NCBI GenBank assembly: GCA_902780915.1
Contig: CACZHK010000002.1
Location: 1-64,000 of the forward strand
Direction of reading: 5' to 3'
Length of the DNA: 64,000 nucleotides
Source of the DNA: Pseudoselenomonas ruminantium
Lineage (GTDB): Bacteria; Bacillota; Negativicutes; Selenomonadales; Selenomonadaceae
Shown: positions 1 through 9,284 of the stretch, piece after piece
Layout: each line of letters begins with the position of its first letter
How positions within the stretch are numbered: the first letter of the stretch is position 1
Program-made: the position numbers and the translations under genes
Notes under the pieces: model-generated
Database searches by the model: none
Told to the model about the DNA's origin: nothing
The model's input: the letters and a program-made list of their open reading frames with translations, nothing else

Positions 1-2
1 AA

Positions 3-77
3 CAGAAGGAAAATATTAATATTGAATTCGTTGGCCCAAATGAAAAATGGAATTATATCATCAGACCAAATAGATAA
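3..77 (+). CDS. C-terminal end of an unidentified gene (partial)
   Basis: Reading from base 3 gives 24 codons and a TAA at 75-77, ending in VGPNEKWNYIIRPNR. The composition (two aromatic residues, mixed charge) looks like a real protein end, and it is better than the other two forward frames. The gene starts before the window, so no family can be named. The next gene follows 54 bases later with its own ribosome site, so co-transcription is possible but not shown. Confidence 0.4.
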   Translation, partial: QKENINIEFVGPNEKWNYIIRPNR

Positions 78-131
78 TTAATTTCGTGACAGTTCCTAAT
101 CATCGGCATTTTATTTATGGAGGATTTTTCT

Positions 132-917
132 ATGTTGCCTATTGAAGTATTGCAGGGCTTGCTGCTGCCCTTTTTGGGCACTGCCCTGGGGGCGGCTGGG
201 GTGTATGTGCTGAAAGATGAGCTCAATCCCCTGGTGCAAAAAGGACTCCTGGGCTTTGCTGCAGGGGTGATGGTAGCGGCCTCCATTTGGAGCCTGCTGA
301 TTCCCGCCATGGAGGCTTCCTGGCTGCTGGGGAATCTGGCCTTCCTGCCAGCTGTGTTGGGCTTTTGGGGCGGGACGCTCTTCCTTCTGGCTCTTGACCA
401 TTTTATCCCTCACTTGCATCTGGAGGCAGAGGAGGCGGAGGGGCCGCAGAGCTCACTGCCCAAGAGTACCATGCTGGTGCTGGCGGTGACCCTGCACAAT
501 ATCCCTGAGGGCATGGCTGTGGGCGTGGTGCTGGCAGGCTGGCTCACGGGGACGGCAGATGTTTCTCTGGGAGGGGCGCTGGCGATGTCTCTGGGCATTG
601 CCATCCAGAACTTCCCCGAGGGCGCTATCATCTCTTTGCCCTTGCGGGCAGCAGGCATGAGCCGCCATAAGGCTTTTCTGGGAGGGATGCTCTCTGGAGT
701 GGTGGAGCCTGTAGGCGGCCTCCTGACCATCCTGGCGGCCAGCTTGGTGGTGCCTGTACTGCCTTATCTGCTGGCCTTTTCCGCCGGAGCCATGCTCTAT
801 GTGGTGGTGGAGGAGCTGATACCTGAGATGTCTGCCGGACATCATTCCAATGTGGGGGTGCTGGCCTTTGCCTTCGGCTTCACGCTTATGATGGCGCTTG
901 ATGTGGCGCTGGGATGA
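132..917 (+). CDS. ZIP family divalent metal transporter
   Basis: This is an integral membrane importer of the ZIP family, which moves zinc or other divalent metals into the cytoplasm. Nearly the whole 261-residue protein is hydrophobic helices. The family's two metal-site motifs are visible: HNIPEG at about 122-127 and QNFPEG at about 159-164, each within a helix. A short acidic, histidine-containing loop lies between the third and fourth helices (LHLEAEEAEG). I chose the ATG at 132 because GGAGG at 119-123 lies eight bases before it; the ATG at 117 overlaps that ribosome site. A strong hairpin terminator follows the stop directly. The metal cannot be told from sequence, though zinc is the common substrate of the GufA/ZupT-like branch. 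Confidence 0.9.
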   Translation: MLPIEVLQGLLLPFLGTALGAAGVYVLKDELNPLVQKGLLGFAAGVMVAASIWSLLIPAMEASWLLGNLAFLPAVLGFWGGTLFLLALDHFIPHLHLEAEEAEGPQSSLPKSTMLVLAVTLHNIPEGMAVGVVLAGWLTGTADVSLGGALAMSLGIAIQNFPEGAIISLPLRAAGMSRHKAFLGGMLSGVVEPVGGLLTILAASLVVPVLPYLLAFSAGAMLYVVVEELIPEMSAGHHSNVGVLAFAFGFTLMMALDVALG

Positions 918-922
918 AAAAA

Positions 923-946
923 GGGACGGCGCGGGCCGTCCCTTTT
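923..946. terminator. Rho-independent terminator, probably bidirectional
   Basis: Arms GGGACGGC (923-930) and GCCGTCCC (935-942) enclose a four-base loop. A run of A before (917-922) and T after (943-946) lets it serve the ZIP gene on the plus strand and the phosphatase gene ending at 967 on the minus strand. Confidence 0.85.
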
Positions 947-966
947 CAATCGGCGAGAAAATATAT

Positions 967-1626
967 TTACCTGCTTTGCCAAAGCTGTCCACTCAGCAAA
1001 TCCACGCAGGAGATATGCCCGTCCTCCATATAGGAGCCTGTGTCCAGCAGGATCATGTTGTCTTCGATGAGGGGAGTGGTCCTGCCCCAGTCCACGTAGC
1101 TGGTGGGGGTGTGGCCGGCCACGATGATCTCCTGGCCCTGGTAGTGGTCGAAGAATTCTTCCCTGATCCAGAGCAGGTCGTCAGGTTCCTGCTGGTCTAA
1201 GGGACGGCCGGGATTGACACCTGCATGGCAGAAAAAATAATCCCTCCCTGAAATTTTCAGGCGGTGGCTCAGGGGCAGGCTCTGGGCAAAGGATAAGCAG
1301 ATGCTGGTCTTTTCCCGGCCCTGCTTGCGCAATGCGCGCTCTGTTATATCGCCGCCGTTGGAAAGCCAGATGTCTTCCTCCCCCTCAGATTCATAGAAAT
1401 CGATCATCATCTGTTCGTGGTTGCCGCGCAGCATGATGATATTTTTTTGTCCCTGATGGGACTGCATCCACTCCAGCACCTTCAGGGAGCCGGGGCCGCG
1501 GTCGATGTAGTCGCCCAGGAAAATGAGCAGGTCGCGTTCCGGGTCGAAGTCAAGCTGCTCATAGAGGGACATGAACATATCCCATTCGCCGTGAATATCT
1601 CCGATGGCTAAAATTCTCTCATACAT
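967..1626 (-). CDS. PPP-family metallophosphatase (serine/threonine phosphatase-like)
   Basis: A 219-residue metallophosphoesterase of the PPP superfamily, cytosolic, with a two-metal catalytic centre. The three signature blocks are present in order: GDIHG at 9-13, GDYIDRG at 38-44 and GNHE at 68-71, followed by a later histidine in FCHAGVNPG. Family members act on phosphoproteins or on diadenosine tetraphosphate; sequence alone does not decide which. The start at 1626 is preferred because AGGAG (complement of 1634-1638) lies seven bases upstream, whereas the ATG at 1632 is too close and longer readings have no ribosome site. It is convergent with the ZIP gene and divergent from the accessory island beginning at 1914. 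Confidence 0.85.
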   Translation of the reverse strand: MYERILAIGDIHGEWDMFMSLYEQLDFDPERDLLIFLGDYIDRGPGSLKVLEWMQSHQGQKNIIMLRGNHEQMMIDFYESEGEEDIWLSNGGDITERALRKQGREKTSICLSFAQSLPLSHRLKISGRDYFFCHAGVNPGRPLDQQEPDDLLWIREEFFDHYQGQEIIVAGHTPTSYVDWGRTTPLIEDNMILLDTGSYMEDGHISCVDLLSGQLWQSR

Positions 1627-1692
1627 AAGCATTCTCCTTATAAAATCTGATGGCAGGGGTGAAAAACGCGCTGGACTCCTTTGGCATTGGGG

Positions 1693-1724
1693 TTGACAGC
1701 TTTGAGAGCCGGGGGAGCTGTCAA
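1693..1724. repeat. Inverted repeat in the divergent intergenic region
   Basis: Arms TTGACAGCT (1693-1701) and AGCTGTCAA (1716-1724) with a 14-base purine-rich spacer. It lies upstream of both the phosphatase and the helicase gene and could be a hairpin or an operator; the left arm contains a perfect TTGACA. No function can be assigned. Confidence 0.5.
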
Positions 1725-1801
1725 AGCCCGCCGTTGGCTTGTTTTCTACTTTGCAATATGATAGCATGGAATCTGTATGGCGCGGGGAGGAAAATCTTGA
1801 C

Positions 1802-1821
1802 CTATGTCAAATATGACATAG
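1802..1821. promoter_or_regulatory. Candidate operator upstream of the accessory island
   Basis: A perfect palindrome with eight-base arms, CTATGTCA and TGACATAG, separated by AATA. A TTGACC (1797-1802) abuts it, so it could occupy the spacer of one promoter, and it sits about 25 bases upstream of a second promoter-like pair at 1845-1873. This is the arrangement of a dimeric regulator site, but no regulator gene is adjacent. Confidence 0.5.
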
Positions 1822-1844
1822 TAACTTATTTTGTACCCATATGA

Positions 1845-1873
1845 TTGCCTGCCCTGTGGTATATATATAATAT
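1845..1873 (+). promoter_or_regulatory. Putative promoter of the helicase-GTPase-chaperone island
   Basis: TTGCCT at 1845-1850 and TAATAT at 1868-1873 are 17 bases apart, and an overlapping perfect TATAAT lies at 1866-1871. The start would fall near 1880, about 33 bases before the first gene. Prediction only. Confidence 0.4.
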
Positions 1874-1913
1874 ATAGAACAGGTGAAAGCCTGGTGCAGT
1901 AGGAGAGATGAAG

Positions 1914-4900
1914 ATGGAATTGAATAATAAAGAGGTATTTCGGCACTTGATTGATTCCTTTTTGGAAAAATCAAGGCCCCAAAATGGGAAAAATACCTTG
2001 TATGTATTTCAGGGATTTCCTGAGGATTTTTATGCGGAATTGCAGGGCAAGCTTGGCCATCTTACTTTTGCTGTAGATGAAAAGTATCCCTCTGTGGACC
2101 ACTTCCTTGGTGAAACAAATGAGCTGCTTATTTCAGTATTGCAGCTCAAGAAAGAAGCCTGGATATATTATGAAGAATTCTGTGTAATATATCAGAATAT
2201 GAGGGCATTCAATGCCGATTGCAATATTATAATTGTCTACAATGATATATTCGACAACTTTTATCCACTGAAACTAGAAAAAAATATTTTTGCAAATTTG
2301 ATGAGTGAAGAACTGGATCAAAAGGAAGCAGATGAGTTCAAGATCTATTCAGATTGCAAAATGGCAGCAGAAACTGCGCTGGTATCATTTGTAAATTGCC
2401 ATTTTTATGATGATATTGGGCGCAAGGATGTCATTTCTTGTGGCTTTTATGAAAAGGCAGCAAGTCGCGCTGAGGTATCGGCAGGCCTGCGGGAAGTAGG
2501 GATTTCCCGCATTGAGCTGGCAAAATATGCGGATATGCTGCAACATGGCAAACTGAAGGACCGTTGCTACATAGTAAAAGGCCTGACGCAGGATAATTAC
2601 AAGCAGCTGGAAAGAATCAATTTATTGGCTGCGTATTACAATGTTGCCTTCAAGGAAGAGAAAGAGGAGGTCAGGAATCAGAACCAGGATAAGTTCCTGC
2701 CTCTGTTCAAAAAATATTGGGGTGAGGACAAACAGTTCAGGAATGTCACATTCTATAAACATCCAGGTGAAAGTGATGAGACGGAAGAGGTTTCTCAGGG
2801 GATCATAGTGACTGACATTGTGGAGCAGTGTGAAAAGGCACAGGAGGGAAAGGTCTATGCAGATGTCATTGTCACTGCTCCCACTGGTTCCGGCAAGTCG
2901 CTCCTGTTCCAGCTTCCCAGTATCTATCTGGCGGAGAAAGAAGAACCTCTGCTTACTATTGTCATATCGCCATTAGTGGCGCTGATGGCAGACCAGGTGC
3001 GGGAACTGGAAGATATAGGCGTTTATAATGTGACGTTCATAAATTCTGATATTACTTATGAGGAACGCCAGAGAAGGCTGGCAGGCATACGGAACAAAGA
3101 GTATTCCATCGTATATATGTCCCCGGAACTGTTGCTGTCGTATAATATAAAGAATTTGATCGGTGAACGCAAACTGGGCATGATAGTCATAGATGAAGCT
3201 CATCTTGTTACATCCTGGGGCAGGGACTTCAGAGTAGATTACTGGTTTTTGGGCGGCTATCTGGCAAAATTGAGATCAGGCAGCTATTACGGGAAAAATG
3301 AAGTGATGGATTTTCCTGTAGTATGCCTGACGGCAACTGCGGTTTTCGGCGGCAATGATGATGTGGTCGGTGACCTGGCATACAGCCTGGGTCTGCTATA
3401 TGACTTGTCGCACACTTATATAGGCTATGTGGTCAGGGACAATATAAAGTTTACAGTCCGCAATCCGGGCAATCTTTCCAATGAGGAGAAAATCAATCTG
3501 GTCAACAAGCGGATTGAAGAGTTTGTGAAGAAAGGCGAAAAGACGATCGTTTATTTCCCTTTTACAAGGCAGGTAGAAGATTCTTATCGTGGGCTGCAGA
3601 TAAAGCATGGTGATTGTGCAAGCCAGGTGACGAAGTATTATGGCTCCCTGGATAAGAAGGAAAGGCAAAAGGCCTATGAAGATTTCCGCAGCAATAAGGC
3701 AACCGTCATGCTTGCTACCAAGGCTTTTGGCATGGGGATCAATATAACAGATATAGTCAACGTGTATCACTATGCTCCCACGGGCACTTTGGCTGATTAT
3801 GTTCAGGAGATAGGACGTGCAGCAAGAAAATTGCCTGAAGGCCATGCCATCATTGACTTTACCCCGACTGACATGAATAGTGTCAAACGCCTCTGGGGCC
3901 TTTCCGGCATAAAGAAGTATCAGCTGCAGGCAATGATGAAGAAACTCTATGGCATGTACATGATACAGAAAGAGCGCCACATGAACCGTGCGCGTAATTT
4001 ATTGTTCTCTGCGGATGAGTTCAATTTCCTGTTTGATACTGATAATATTGACAATACCGTAAAAAGTGGCTTGATGATATTGAGCACAGACCTGAAAAAT
4101 ACCTATAGATTCAATGTCATCACAGTGCGTCCCAAGGATTTGCTGACTACCCAGTACATAATGATACCTAAGAGCATAGAAGAAAACTTTTTGAGCGAAT
4201 TCGGCAGGTATTGCGAAAAGAAGAATGACGCATTTACCCGCAAAGATAACGTAGCGGGAAATAATGGGGCCATCTATACTCATCGTTTGGGTGATATCTA
4301 TGAAATCCATTTGGACGCTCTATGGAAGGATAAGTTTAACAACCTGAGTTTTGCGGCGTTCAAATTCAAATTCTTCAAGGGCGATCTGTTTGAGAAAAAA
4401 AACCAGGAGCACATAGTGCCTAATATGAGGCTGTCTGTCCATTATTCTGCGGCAGATGATGCTAAGGAGGGCTTTGAAAAAGTTGTAAGGAGCGTCAAGA
4501 AGATTTCTGCTGCTTTGAGTGCCACCTTCAATGATATCGCCCGTGGAGGCAAGGCCAGGGCGGAATTTACGTTCCAGGATTTCAAGCAAAGCTTTATCAA
4601 GAGCTATGGGGCCAAGGTTTCGGACAGCAACCTGCGCCTGCTCCTAGATCTCTTTGTGGGGGACAGAGTGGAGGACAATCCCTTTGCTCCTCCGGTGGGT
4701 GAATGGAAGTTCATCATCAAGAAGACACATGAGAATAGTGTAGCATATACTCTTAGCGGGGCAAAAGCGACAGTCATAGAGAGCAAATTGAATCGGTATC
4801 TCCAGAATATGCACCCCAATGCAGCAGAGGGAAGAGACTATGTTGATTACTTGCCGATACCTCCCCTTGGAAGCAATGCGCGTGATACAAAGAGCAGTTA

Positions 4901-5594
4901 CCAGCAACTCATAGCATCGTTGCTGCAGCTGTTTGATATTGCCTCTTATGAGATAGATGGCGGCTACAACCCTCAGATTTTTGTCCGTATCAATGACCCC
5001 TTGAAGCTCCAGTCCCTGTCCCGAAGCAAGAATTATACCAATAACATCCTGAAGGATATCAGCAGGAGACACGAAAATGCCATAAAGATATTGAACAACT
5101 TTATGCTGAACGAGATAGGCAATGAGGAAAGATGGAACATCATTGAGCAGTATTTCCTGGGGGAGGATGATAGGGTAGATGCCATGCTGAATCTGAAGCG
5201 GACCGGGCAAGAGCCGACTGCTGAGGAGAAGATGCAAGTCGCCTATGTTCCGGCTGCGCCAAAGGCACAGTTCTGCAAGGGCAAAATATCTGTGGGGGAG
5301 GGGACACCCTTAAGCAACATGAATATCAAGTCCTGGCAGGAGCTGGCCACAATTCTTGCTATAAATACAGATAAATATGAGGCACATAATATTCCCCTGC
5401 CGGATTCCATGCAAAATGAAATCGGGTTCGGCGAAGAGAAAACACCTGCTATATTCGTCTGGAAGACTTTTAATATAGCTGTTTTTGAAAATATCAAGGA
5501 TTCCCTCAAGAAAGCACTCATGCAGGAAGGCTGGCTGGTGCAAACGTGGAATGAGGAAAACTTCGAGTTGATTATGGAACAATTGAGGGTGTGA
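1914..5594 (+). CDS. Large RecQ-like DEAH superfamily II helicase
   Basis: A 1226-residue protein with a RecQ-like helicase core placed in the middle. Visible motifs are APTGSGKS (322-329, ATP binding), DEAH (427-430), LTATA (from 472) and QEIGRAAR (631-638, motif VI with arginine finger). About 320 residues before and 580 after the core match nothing I recognise; RecQ proteins are usually 500-700 residues, so these are large additions. I see no RecQ zinc-binding cysteine cluster or HRDC domain. The start at 1914 is favoured because AGGAG at 1901-1905 is eight bases away; the ATG at 1908 is only two bases away. It is the first gene of the island and is followed after six bases by the NERD-helicase gene. 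I infer a nucleic-acid effector or remodelling role in a conflict system. Confidence 0.8.
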   Translation: MELNNKEVFRHLIDSFLEKSRPQNGKNTLYVFQGFPEDFYAELQGKLGHLTFAVDEKYPSVDHFLGETNELLISVLQLKKEAWIYYEEFCVIYQNMRAFNADCNIIIVYNDIFDNFYPLKLEKNIFANLMSEELDQKEADEFKIYSDCKMAAETALVSFVNCHFYDDIGRKDVISCGFYEKAASRAEVSAGLREVGISRIELAKYADMLQHGKLKDRCYIVKGLTQDNYKQLERINLLAAYYNVAFKEEKEEVRNQNQDKFLPLFKKYWGEDKQFRNVTFYKHPGESDETEEVSQGIIVTDIVEQCEKAQEGKVYADVIVTAPTGSGKSLLFQLPSIYLAEKEEPLLTIVISPLVALMADQVRELEDIGVYNVTFINSDITYEERQRRLAGIRNKEYSIVYMSPELLLSYNIKNLIGERKLGMIVIDEAHLVTSWGRDFRVDYWFLGGYLAKLRSGSYYGKNEVMDFPVVCLTATAVFGGNDDVVGDLAYSLGLLYDLSHTYIGYVVRDNIKFTVRNPGNLSNEEKINLVNKRIEEFVKKGEKTIVYFPFTRQVEDSYRGLQIKHGDCASQVTKYYGSLDKKERQKAYEDFRSNKATVMLATKAFGMGINITDIVNVYHYAPTGTLADYVQEIGRAARKLPEGHAIIDFTPTDMNSVKRLWGLSGIKKYQLQAMMKKLYGMYMIQKERHMNRARNLLFSADEFNFLFDTDNIDNTVKSGLMILSTDLKNTYRFNVITVRPKDLLTTQYIMIPKSIEENFLSEFGRYCEKKNDAFTRKDNVAGNNGAIYTHRLGDIYEIHLDALWKDKFNNLSFAAFKFKFFKGDLFEKKNQEHIVPNMRLSVHYSAADDAKEGFEKVVRSVKKISAALSATFNDIARGGKARAEFTFQDFKQSFIKSYGAKVSDSNLRLLLDLFVGDRVEDNPFAPPVGEWKFIIKKTHENSVAYTLSGAKATVIESKLNRYLQNMHPNAAEGRDYVDYLPIPPLGSNARDTKSSYQQLIASLLQLFDIASYEIDGGYNPQIFVRINDPLKLQSLSRSKNYTNNILKDISRRHENAIKILNNFMLNEIGNEERWNIIEQYFLGEDDRVDAMLNLKRTGQEPTAEEKMQVAYVPAAPKAQFCKGKISVGEGTPLSNMNIKSWQELATILAINTDKYEAHNIPLPDSMQNEIGFGEEKTPAIFVWKTFNIAVFENIKDSLKKALMQEGWLVQTWNEENFELIMEQLRV

Positions 5595-5600
5595 TAAAAT

Positions 5601-7325
5601 ATGGCAGTGATGATCCCACAGTTAAAACTTGATGAGGACTTCAATAATAGTCCTGCGGAAAGAAAGGTATATGAGCATCTCAGCCAATTGCCTGATGACT
5701 ATCGTGTTTTTTATTCCGTTGAATGGCTGCGCAAAGACAACTACGACAGGATCTTGTATGGTGAAGCTGATTTCATGGTCTACATCCCCGGGCGCGGACT
5801 TCTGGTCATAGAGGTGAAGGGTGGAGAAATCTTCTTCCGTGATGATTATATCATTCAGCGCAACAGGAGGGATGGAACCGAAAAAAGGCAGAAACCTCTG
5901 GCTCAGTCAAGGAAGAGCGTGTACAAGTTCAGAGATATACTGAATGCGAGCCTGGATATAAGAGTTCCCGTGCAGCCAATAGTTTGGTTTCCAGATTGCT
6001 GCAGGTCCGGCATAGAGGGGGATTTGCCTCATAATTATGATGAGCATATCCTCCTTACAAGGGATTCTTTTGCCAGTCTGCAGGAAGTGCTGGAGAATGC
6101 CTGCGACTATTATGGGATGCATATAAATCATGGTGACGATGGCTTGGGACAAAGGGTGACTGAGCTTTTGGCACCGGAATTCCACGCAGTTCTTTCACCG
6201 GCTGCTGTTGCTGAGTACAATGATAGGATTTTCCTCCAAATGACCAGGCAGCAGGGGTATCTGATAGACTACCTGGAAGAAGTGGACTATGCCTTGATCC
6301 AGGGGGGCGCAGGCACTGGCAAGACCATGCTGGCGGTGGAGAAGGCCAGGCAGCTCAACGCAAGGCAGGAGCCCACACTATTTCTGATGTTCAATAAGAT
6401 GCTGGAAGAAGACTTAAAAGAGCATTATGCTCAGGATATGAAAAATGTAAATTTTACCAACATCTATAAATTTGTGACCAAGGCCTTGGGAAGGGAAGTA
6501 GACGCAAAGGAAATATCAACGTTCCTGAAAAATGTTCCCAAGCATGGCAACTGGCCGTATAAGCATATCATCATTGATGAAGGACAGGATTTTGCCGATT
6601 GGAATAAGTATCTGTATGATATAGCCAAAAACGAGAATGGTTCGTGCTACATTTTCTATGATAAGAATCAGCTGGTTCAGCAGAGAGATCTTTCCTGGGT
6701 GAATATGTTTGAATGCAGGCTGGTCTTATCCAGAAATTGCCGCAATACCCGTGCCATTGCGGAAACCTCAGGCTCTCCCCTGGGGCTTCGCAATATCAAG
6801 ATGCGCAGGGAGGATATAGGCAAGGGGACTGACCCCAGGATGTTCATTTTCCGAAAGAATAAGGAGTATCTGAAGGGACTCCAGAGCATCATAGAATATT
6901 ATCTCAATCAGGACCTTCCTGCGGATGGCCTGGTTCTCATTTCCTTGAAGAAGCTAGAGGACAGTCCTATCTATCAGGCGGTATATAATCATCCTCATTC
7001 GGAGTTGGGCAAGTTGGTGACCTTGGATAGGAAAGAGAAAGGCAAGGTCTTTCTTACTACGTCAAGGAAATTCAAGGGGCTTGAATCAACGGCAGTGGTG
7101 ATAGTAGACATAAGTGCGGAGACCTTTGCCAATGAGGAAAGCAGGAGAAACTTTTACGTGGGCACCTCCCGTGCCAAGAGTTTCCTGGAGCTGATGGCGT
7201 GCTTGTCAGAGGAAGATGAAGCTGAGATGGTGGCGAACTTGGGAGGAGAGGCCTCCAATCTGCCAAGATTCGCGCTGATGCGCAATCTGAATATCGTTTT
7301 GGGCAACATCAATTCATTGGGCTGA
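5601..7325 (+). CDS. NERD-domain nuclease fused to a UvrD-like superfamily I helicase
   Basis: 574 residues in two parts. Residues about 10-130 form a NERD domain, a nuclease-related fold of the PD-(D/E)XK type, with D57, E71 and K73 in place (the latter two in IEVKGG). Residues about 220-560 are a superfamily I helicase: GGAGTGKT (235-242), DEGQD (326-330), a SRNCRNT block and motif VI-like GTSRAK (521-526). The combination suggests an enzyme that translocates on and cuts DNA or RNA. It follows the RecQ-like gene by six bases and is probably translated from the same transcript. A 201-base gap separates it from the GTPase-chaperone genes, so the two helicases may form one module of the island. 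Confidence 0.85.
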   Translation: MAVMIPQLKLDEDFNNSPAERKVYEHLSQLPDDYRVFYSVEWLRKDNYDRILYGEADFMVYIPGRGLLVIEVKGGEIFFRDDYIIQRNRRDGTEKRQKPLAQSRKSVYKFRDILNASLDIRVPVQPIVWFPDCCRSGIEGDLPHNYDEHILLTRDSFASLQEVLENACDYYGMHINHGDDGLGQRVTELLAPEFHAVLSPAAVAEYNDRIFLQMTRQQGYLIDYLEEVDYALIQGGAGTGKTMLAVEKARQLNARQEPTLFLMFNKMLEEDLKEHYAQDMKNVNFTNIYKFVTKALGREVDAKEISTFLKNVPKHGNWPYKHIIIDEGQDFADWNKYLYDIAKNENGSCYIFYDKNQLVQQRDLSWVNMFECRLVLSRNCRNTRAIAETSGSPLGLRNIKMRREDIGKGTDPRMFIFRKNKEYLKGLQSIIEYYLNQDLPADGLVLISLKKLEDSPIYQAVYNHPHSELGKLVTLDRKEKGKVFLTTSRKFKGLESTAVVIVDISAETFANEESRRNFYVGTSRAKSFLELMACLSEEDEAEMVANLGGEASNLPRFALMRNLNIVLGNINSLG

Positions 7326-7526
7326 TCATTCATATATGTCTGCATGTAGAGGACGTATATCCTTTTGAAATAGAAAAAGTATTCTGCGGCTTTTGTTTGC
7401 ATGGCAGGGTAGTAAAAGCAGGGATTTTGTGATAACCTTAATGTTGGTCTAATGGACTGACGTATATCGGATTTATGCGTCAGAATATATGTTTAGCAAG
7501 TTGCCGGTGCATGGGGGGATTTTCGA
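7326..7526. other. Intergenic gap within the accessory island
   Basis: 201 bases without a convincing ORF between the helicase pair and the GTPase-chaperone genes. The pair CTGACG (7457-7462) and CGTCAG (7478-7483) forms a short interrupted palindrome. No clear promoter or terminator is seen, so a second transcription start here is possible but unproven. Confidence 0.4.
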
Positions 7527-7775
7527 GTGCCACAGCTTATTTTGGGAATATTTGTTTGCTGGCTGATATATAAAATCGTTGTCTTCATCATAGAAGTGAT
7601 CATTGCAATAGGGCCGACAGTGCTGAATATTGTGGCAGGCCTGGTTGCCTGCGTAATAGCTTTGGGATGCATAGCGGGGGCATATTTTGCTATTTACAAT
7701 TATGTTAGGTCATTTTTCAGGGTGATGAAGAAAAGTTGCCATGGGAGTGAAAGCGATGGAACAAATGCAGTCTGA
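7527..7775 (+). CDS. Small membrane protein of the island
   Basis: An 82-residue protein starting at a GTG with GGGGGGA about eight bases upstream. It has two hydrophobic stretches (about 3-28 and 34-60) followed by a short basic, polar tail, so it is predicted to span the membrane twice. No family is recognised. Its end overlaps the start of the first GTPase gene by 20 bases, which suggests translational coupling and partnership with that membrane-anchored GTPase. Confidence 0.65.
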   Translation: MPQLILGIFVCWLIYKIVVFIIEVIIAIGPTVLNIVAGLVACVIALGCIAGAYFAIYNYVRSFFRVMKKSCHGSESDGTNAV

Positions 7776-9279
7776 TGAACATGATGAGAATATTGCCAAG
7801 CCAAGAAAAAGCTATTTTTTCGGGCCTGGGTATGAAGATTGCCGGGAAATAATCGAGGGGGCATGGGCTGCCAATTATGAGAAGATAAAACGCTTTTATC
7901 TTATGATTGAACTGTTTGATAAAGATTCAAAAGTGCTTTTTATAGCAACGTGGATTGGCTGCACTGCTGCAATAGCAATGCTCATTGTCTTAGGTTCGGT
8001 AGTCACGGCAGCTATTTCCGTGATGCATATTTTCTTGATGGCAGTAGTAGCTGCTGTCGTTTATCTTGGCGGGCTGATTCTGTGGGGCATTGACTGTGCC
8101 TACAGGAAGTACAATAAGATATATGGCGTGCCCTGTACCAGCTGCCACACGAGGCAGGAACTCCCCTGGTATGAGTGCCCTAAATGCCATAAGTGGCACA
8201 CTGACCTGCGACCAGGACAATATGGATTGTGGAAGAGAACCTGTGAATGCGGGGAGGAGTTGCCGACGAATTTTATCAACGGCAGAGGACAGTTGCAGGC
8301 TGTTTGTTCTAATCCGCATTGCACAGACAGGCTTATGGGGCACAACCGGGAATATCAGACGATCTGCATCCCTATCATAGGGGGGACATCGGCAGGGAAA
8401 ACCGCTTTCTTGACGGCTTTCTCGGTGAAGTTCAAAAATGTATTTGCAGCGGATAATAAAATCACATACCGTCCCTTTGATGAAGAAAGCCAAAGACTGG
8501 CAGAGGAGCTGGAGCAGAATTATAAACAGGGCAATACGGAGAAGACAGATGTGGCTTCAGGCGCAATCGCCCTGAGTTTTTATGTCAAGCATGACAGCTT
8601 TTCTCTTCCTCGCATTGTCCATGTATATGATATTGCCGGAGAAGCATTCACCACGGCCGGTGGAAGCGTGCAGCGGCAGAAGCAGTATGAATACTGCAAT
8701 GGCTTTGTGTTTATTATTGACCCGCTGTCGCTTCCAAAAATCAGGGACAAATATGGCAGGAATCTGACTGATATAGACCGTGACAGCGCCAGCAGGGGAG
8801 CCATCCAGCAGGTCGCGGAAAAGTTCATGCGGAAGATAAGGGATGTAAGCGGGCTGAGCGAGCGCGAGATGGCAAAAATGCCGCTGGCGGTGGTGATAAG
8901 CAAGATGGATGTGGCTGATTTTTCGCAGCAGCTGGGCAATGAGGCAGCAGAAGAATTATGCCGCAAGCATCCGGAATTGTTTGCCTCTCCTGTGGAGGCA
9001 GAGGACTATCTGTGCCGCAATTTCCTGCATCACAATGGCGGCGATGGCTTCCTGCGGAGCATAGAATACAATTTCAAACATACTAGATTCTTTGCCTGCA
9101 GTGCTATGGGGCACACAGCAGGAACCTCAGCTTTTGAACCGGAAGGCGTTCTGGCTCCTATGGAATGGATCATCGGCCAGGCTGACAAGAGGGGGCTGGG
9201 GAATATCTGGAAGGAGCATGATTTCAAAGATCCTGCCAAGTCATGGTCGGATTATGATGCGTTAGCATGCGGGGAGTGA
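7756..9279 (+). CDS. Membrane-anchored zinc-ribbon TRAFAC-type GTPase
   Basis: 507 residues. Two adjacent hydrophobic helices (about 60-110) come first, then a cysteine-rich zinc-ribbon region (about 125-192, several CxxC pairs), then a P-loop GTPase domain. The GTPase motifs are GGTSAGKT (209-216), DIAGE (292-296, the DxxG switch) and SKMD (382-385) where a canonical GTPase has NKxD. The layout resembles the double-GTPase families described from bacterial NTP-dependent conflict systems; I make that link from memory. A second GTPase of similar build is encoded at 16270. I chose the ATG at 7756, seven bases after a GGGAGTGA ribosome site, rather than the one at 7741. The changed guanine-specificity motif leaves nucleotide preference open. 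Confidence 0.75.
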   Translation: MEQMQSDEHDENIAKPRKSYFFGPGYEDCREIIEGAWAANYEKIKRFYLMIELFDKDSKVLFIATWIGCTAAIAMLIVLGSVVTAAISVMHIFLMAVVAAVVYLGGLILWGIDCAYRKYNKIYGVPCTSCHTRQELPWYECPKCHKWHTDLRPGQYGLWKRTCECGEELPTNFINGRGQLQAVCSNPHCTDRLMGHNREYQTICIPIIGGTSAGKTAFLTAFSVKFKNVFAADNKITYRPFDEESQRLAEELEQNYKQGNTEKTDVASGAIALSFYVKHDSFSLPRIVHVYDIAGEAFTTAGGSVQRQKQYEYCNGFVFIIDPLSLPKIRDKYGRNLTDIDRDSASRGAIQQVAEKFMRKIRDVSGLSEREMAKMPLAVVISKMDVADFSQQLGNEAAEELCRKHPELFASPVEAEDYLCRNFLHHNGGDGFLRSIEYNFKHTRFFACSAMGHTAGTSAFEPEGVLAPMEWIIGQADKRGLGNIWKEHDFKDPAKSWSDYDALACGE

Positions 9280-9284
9280 TGAAA

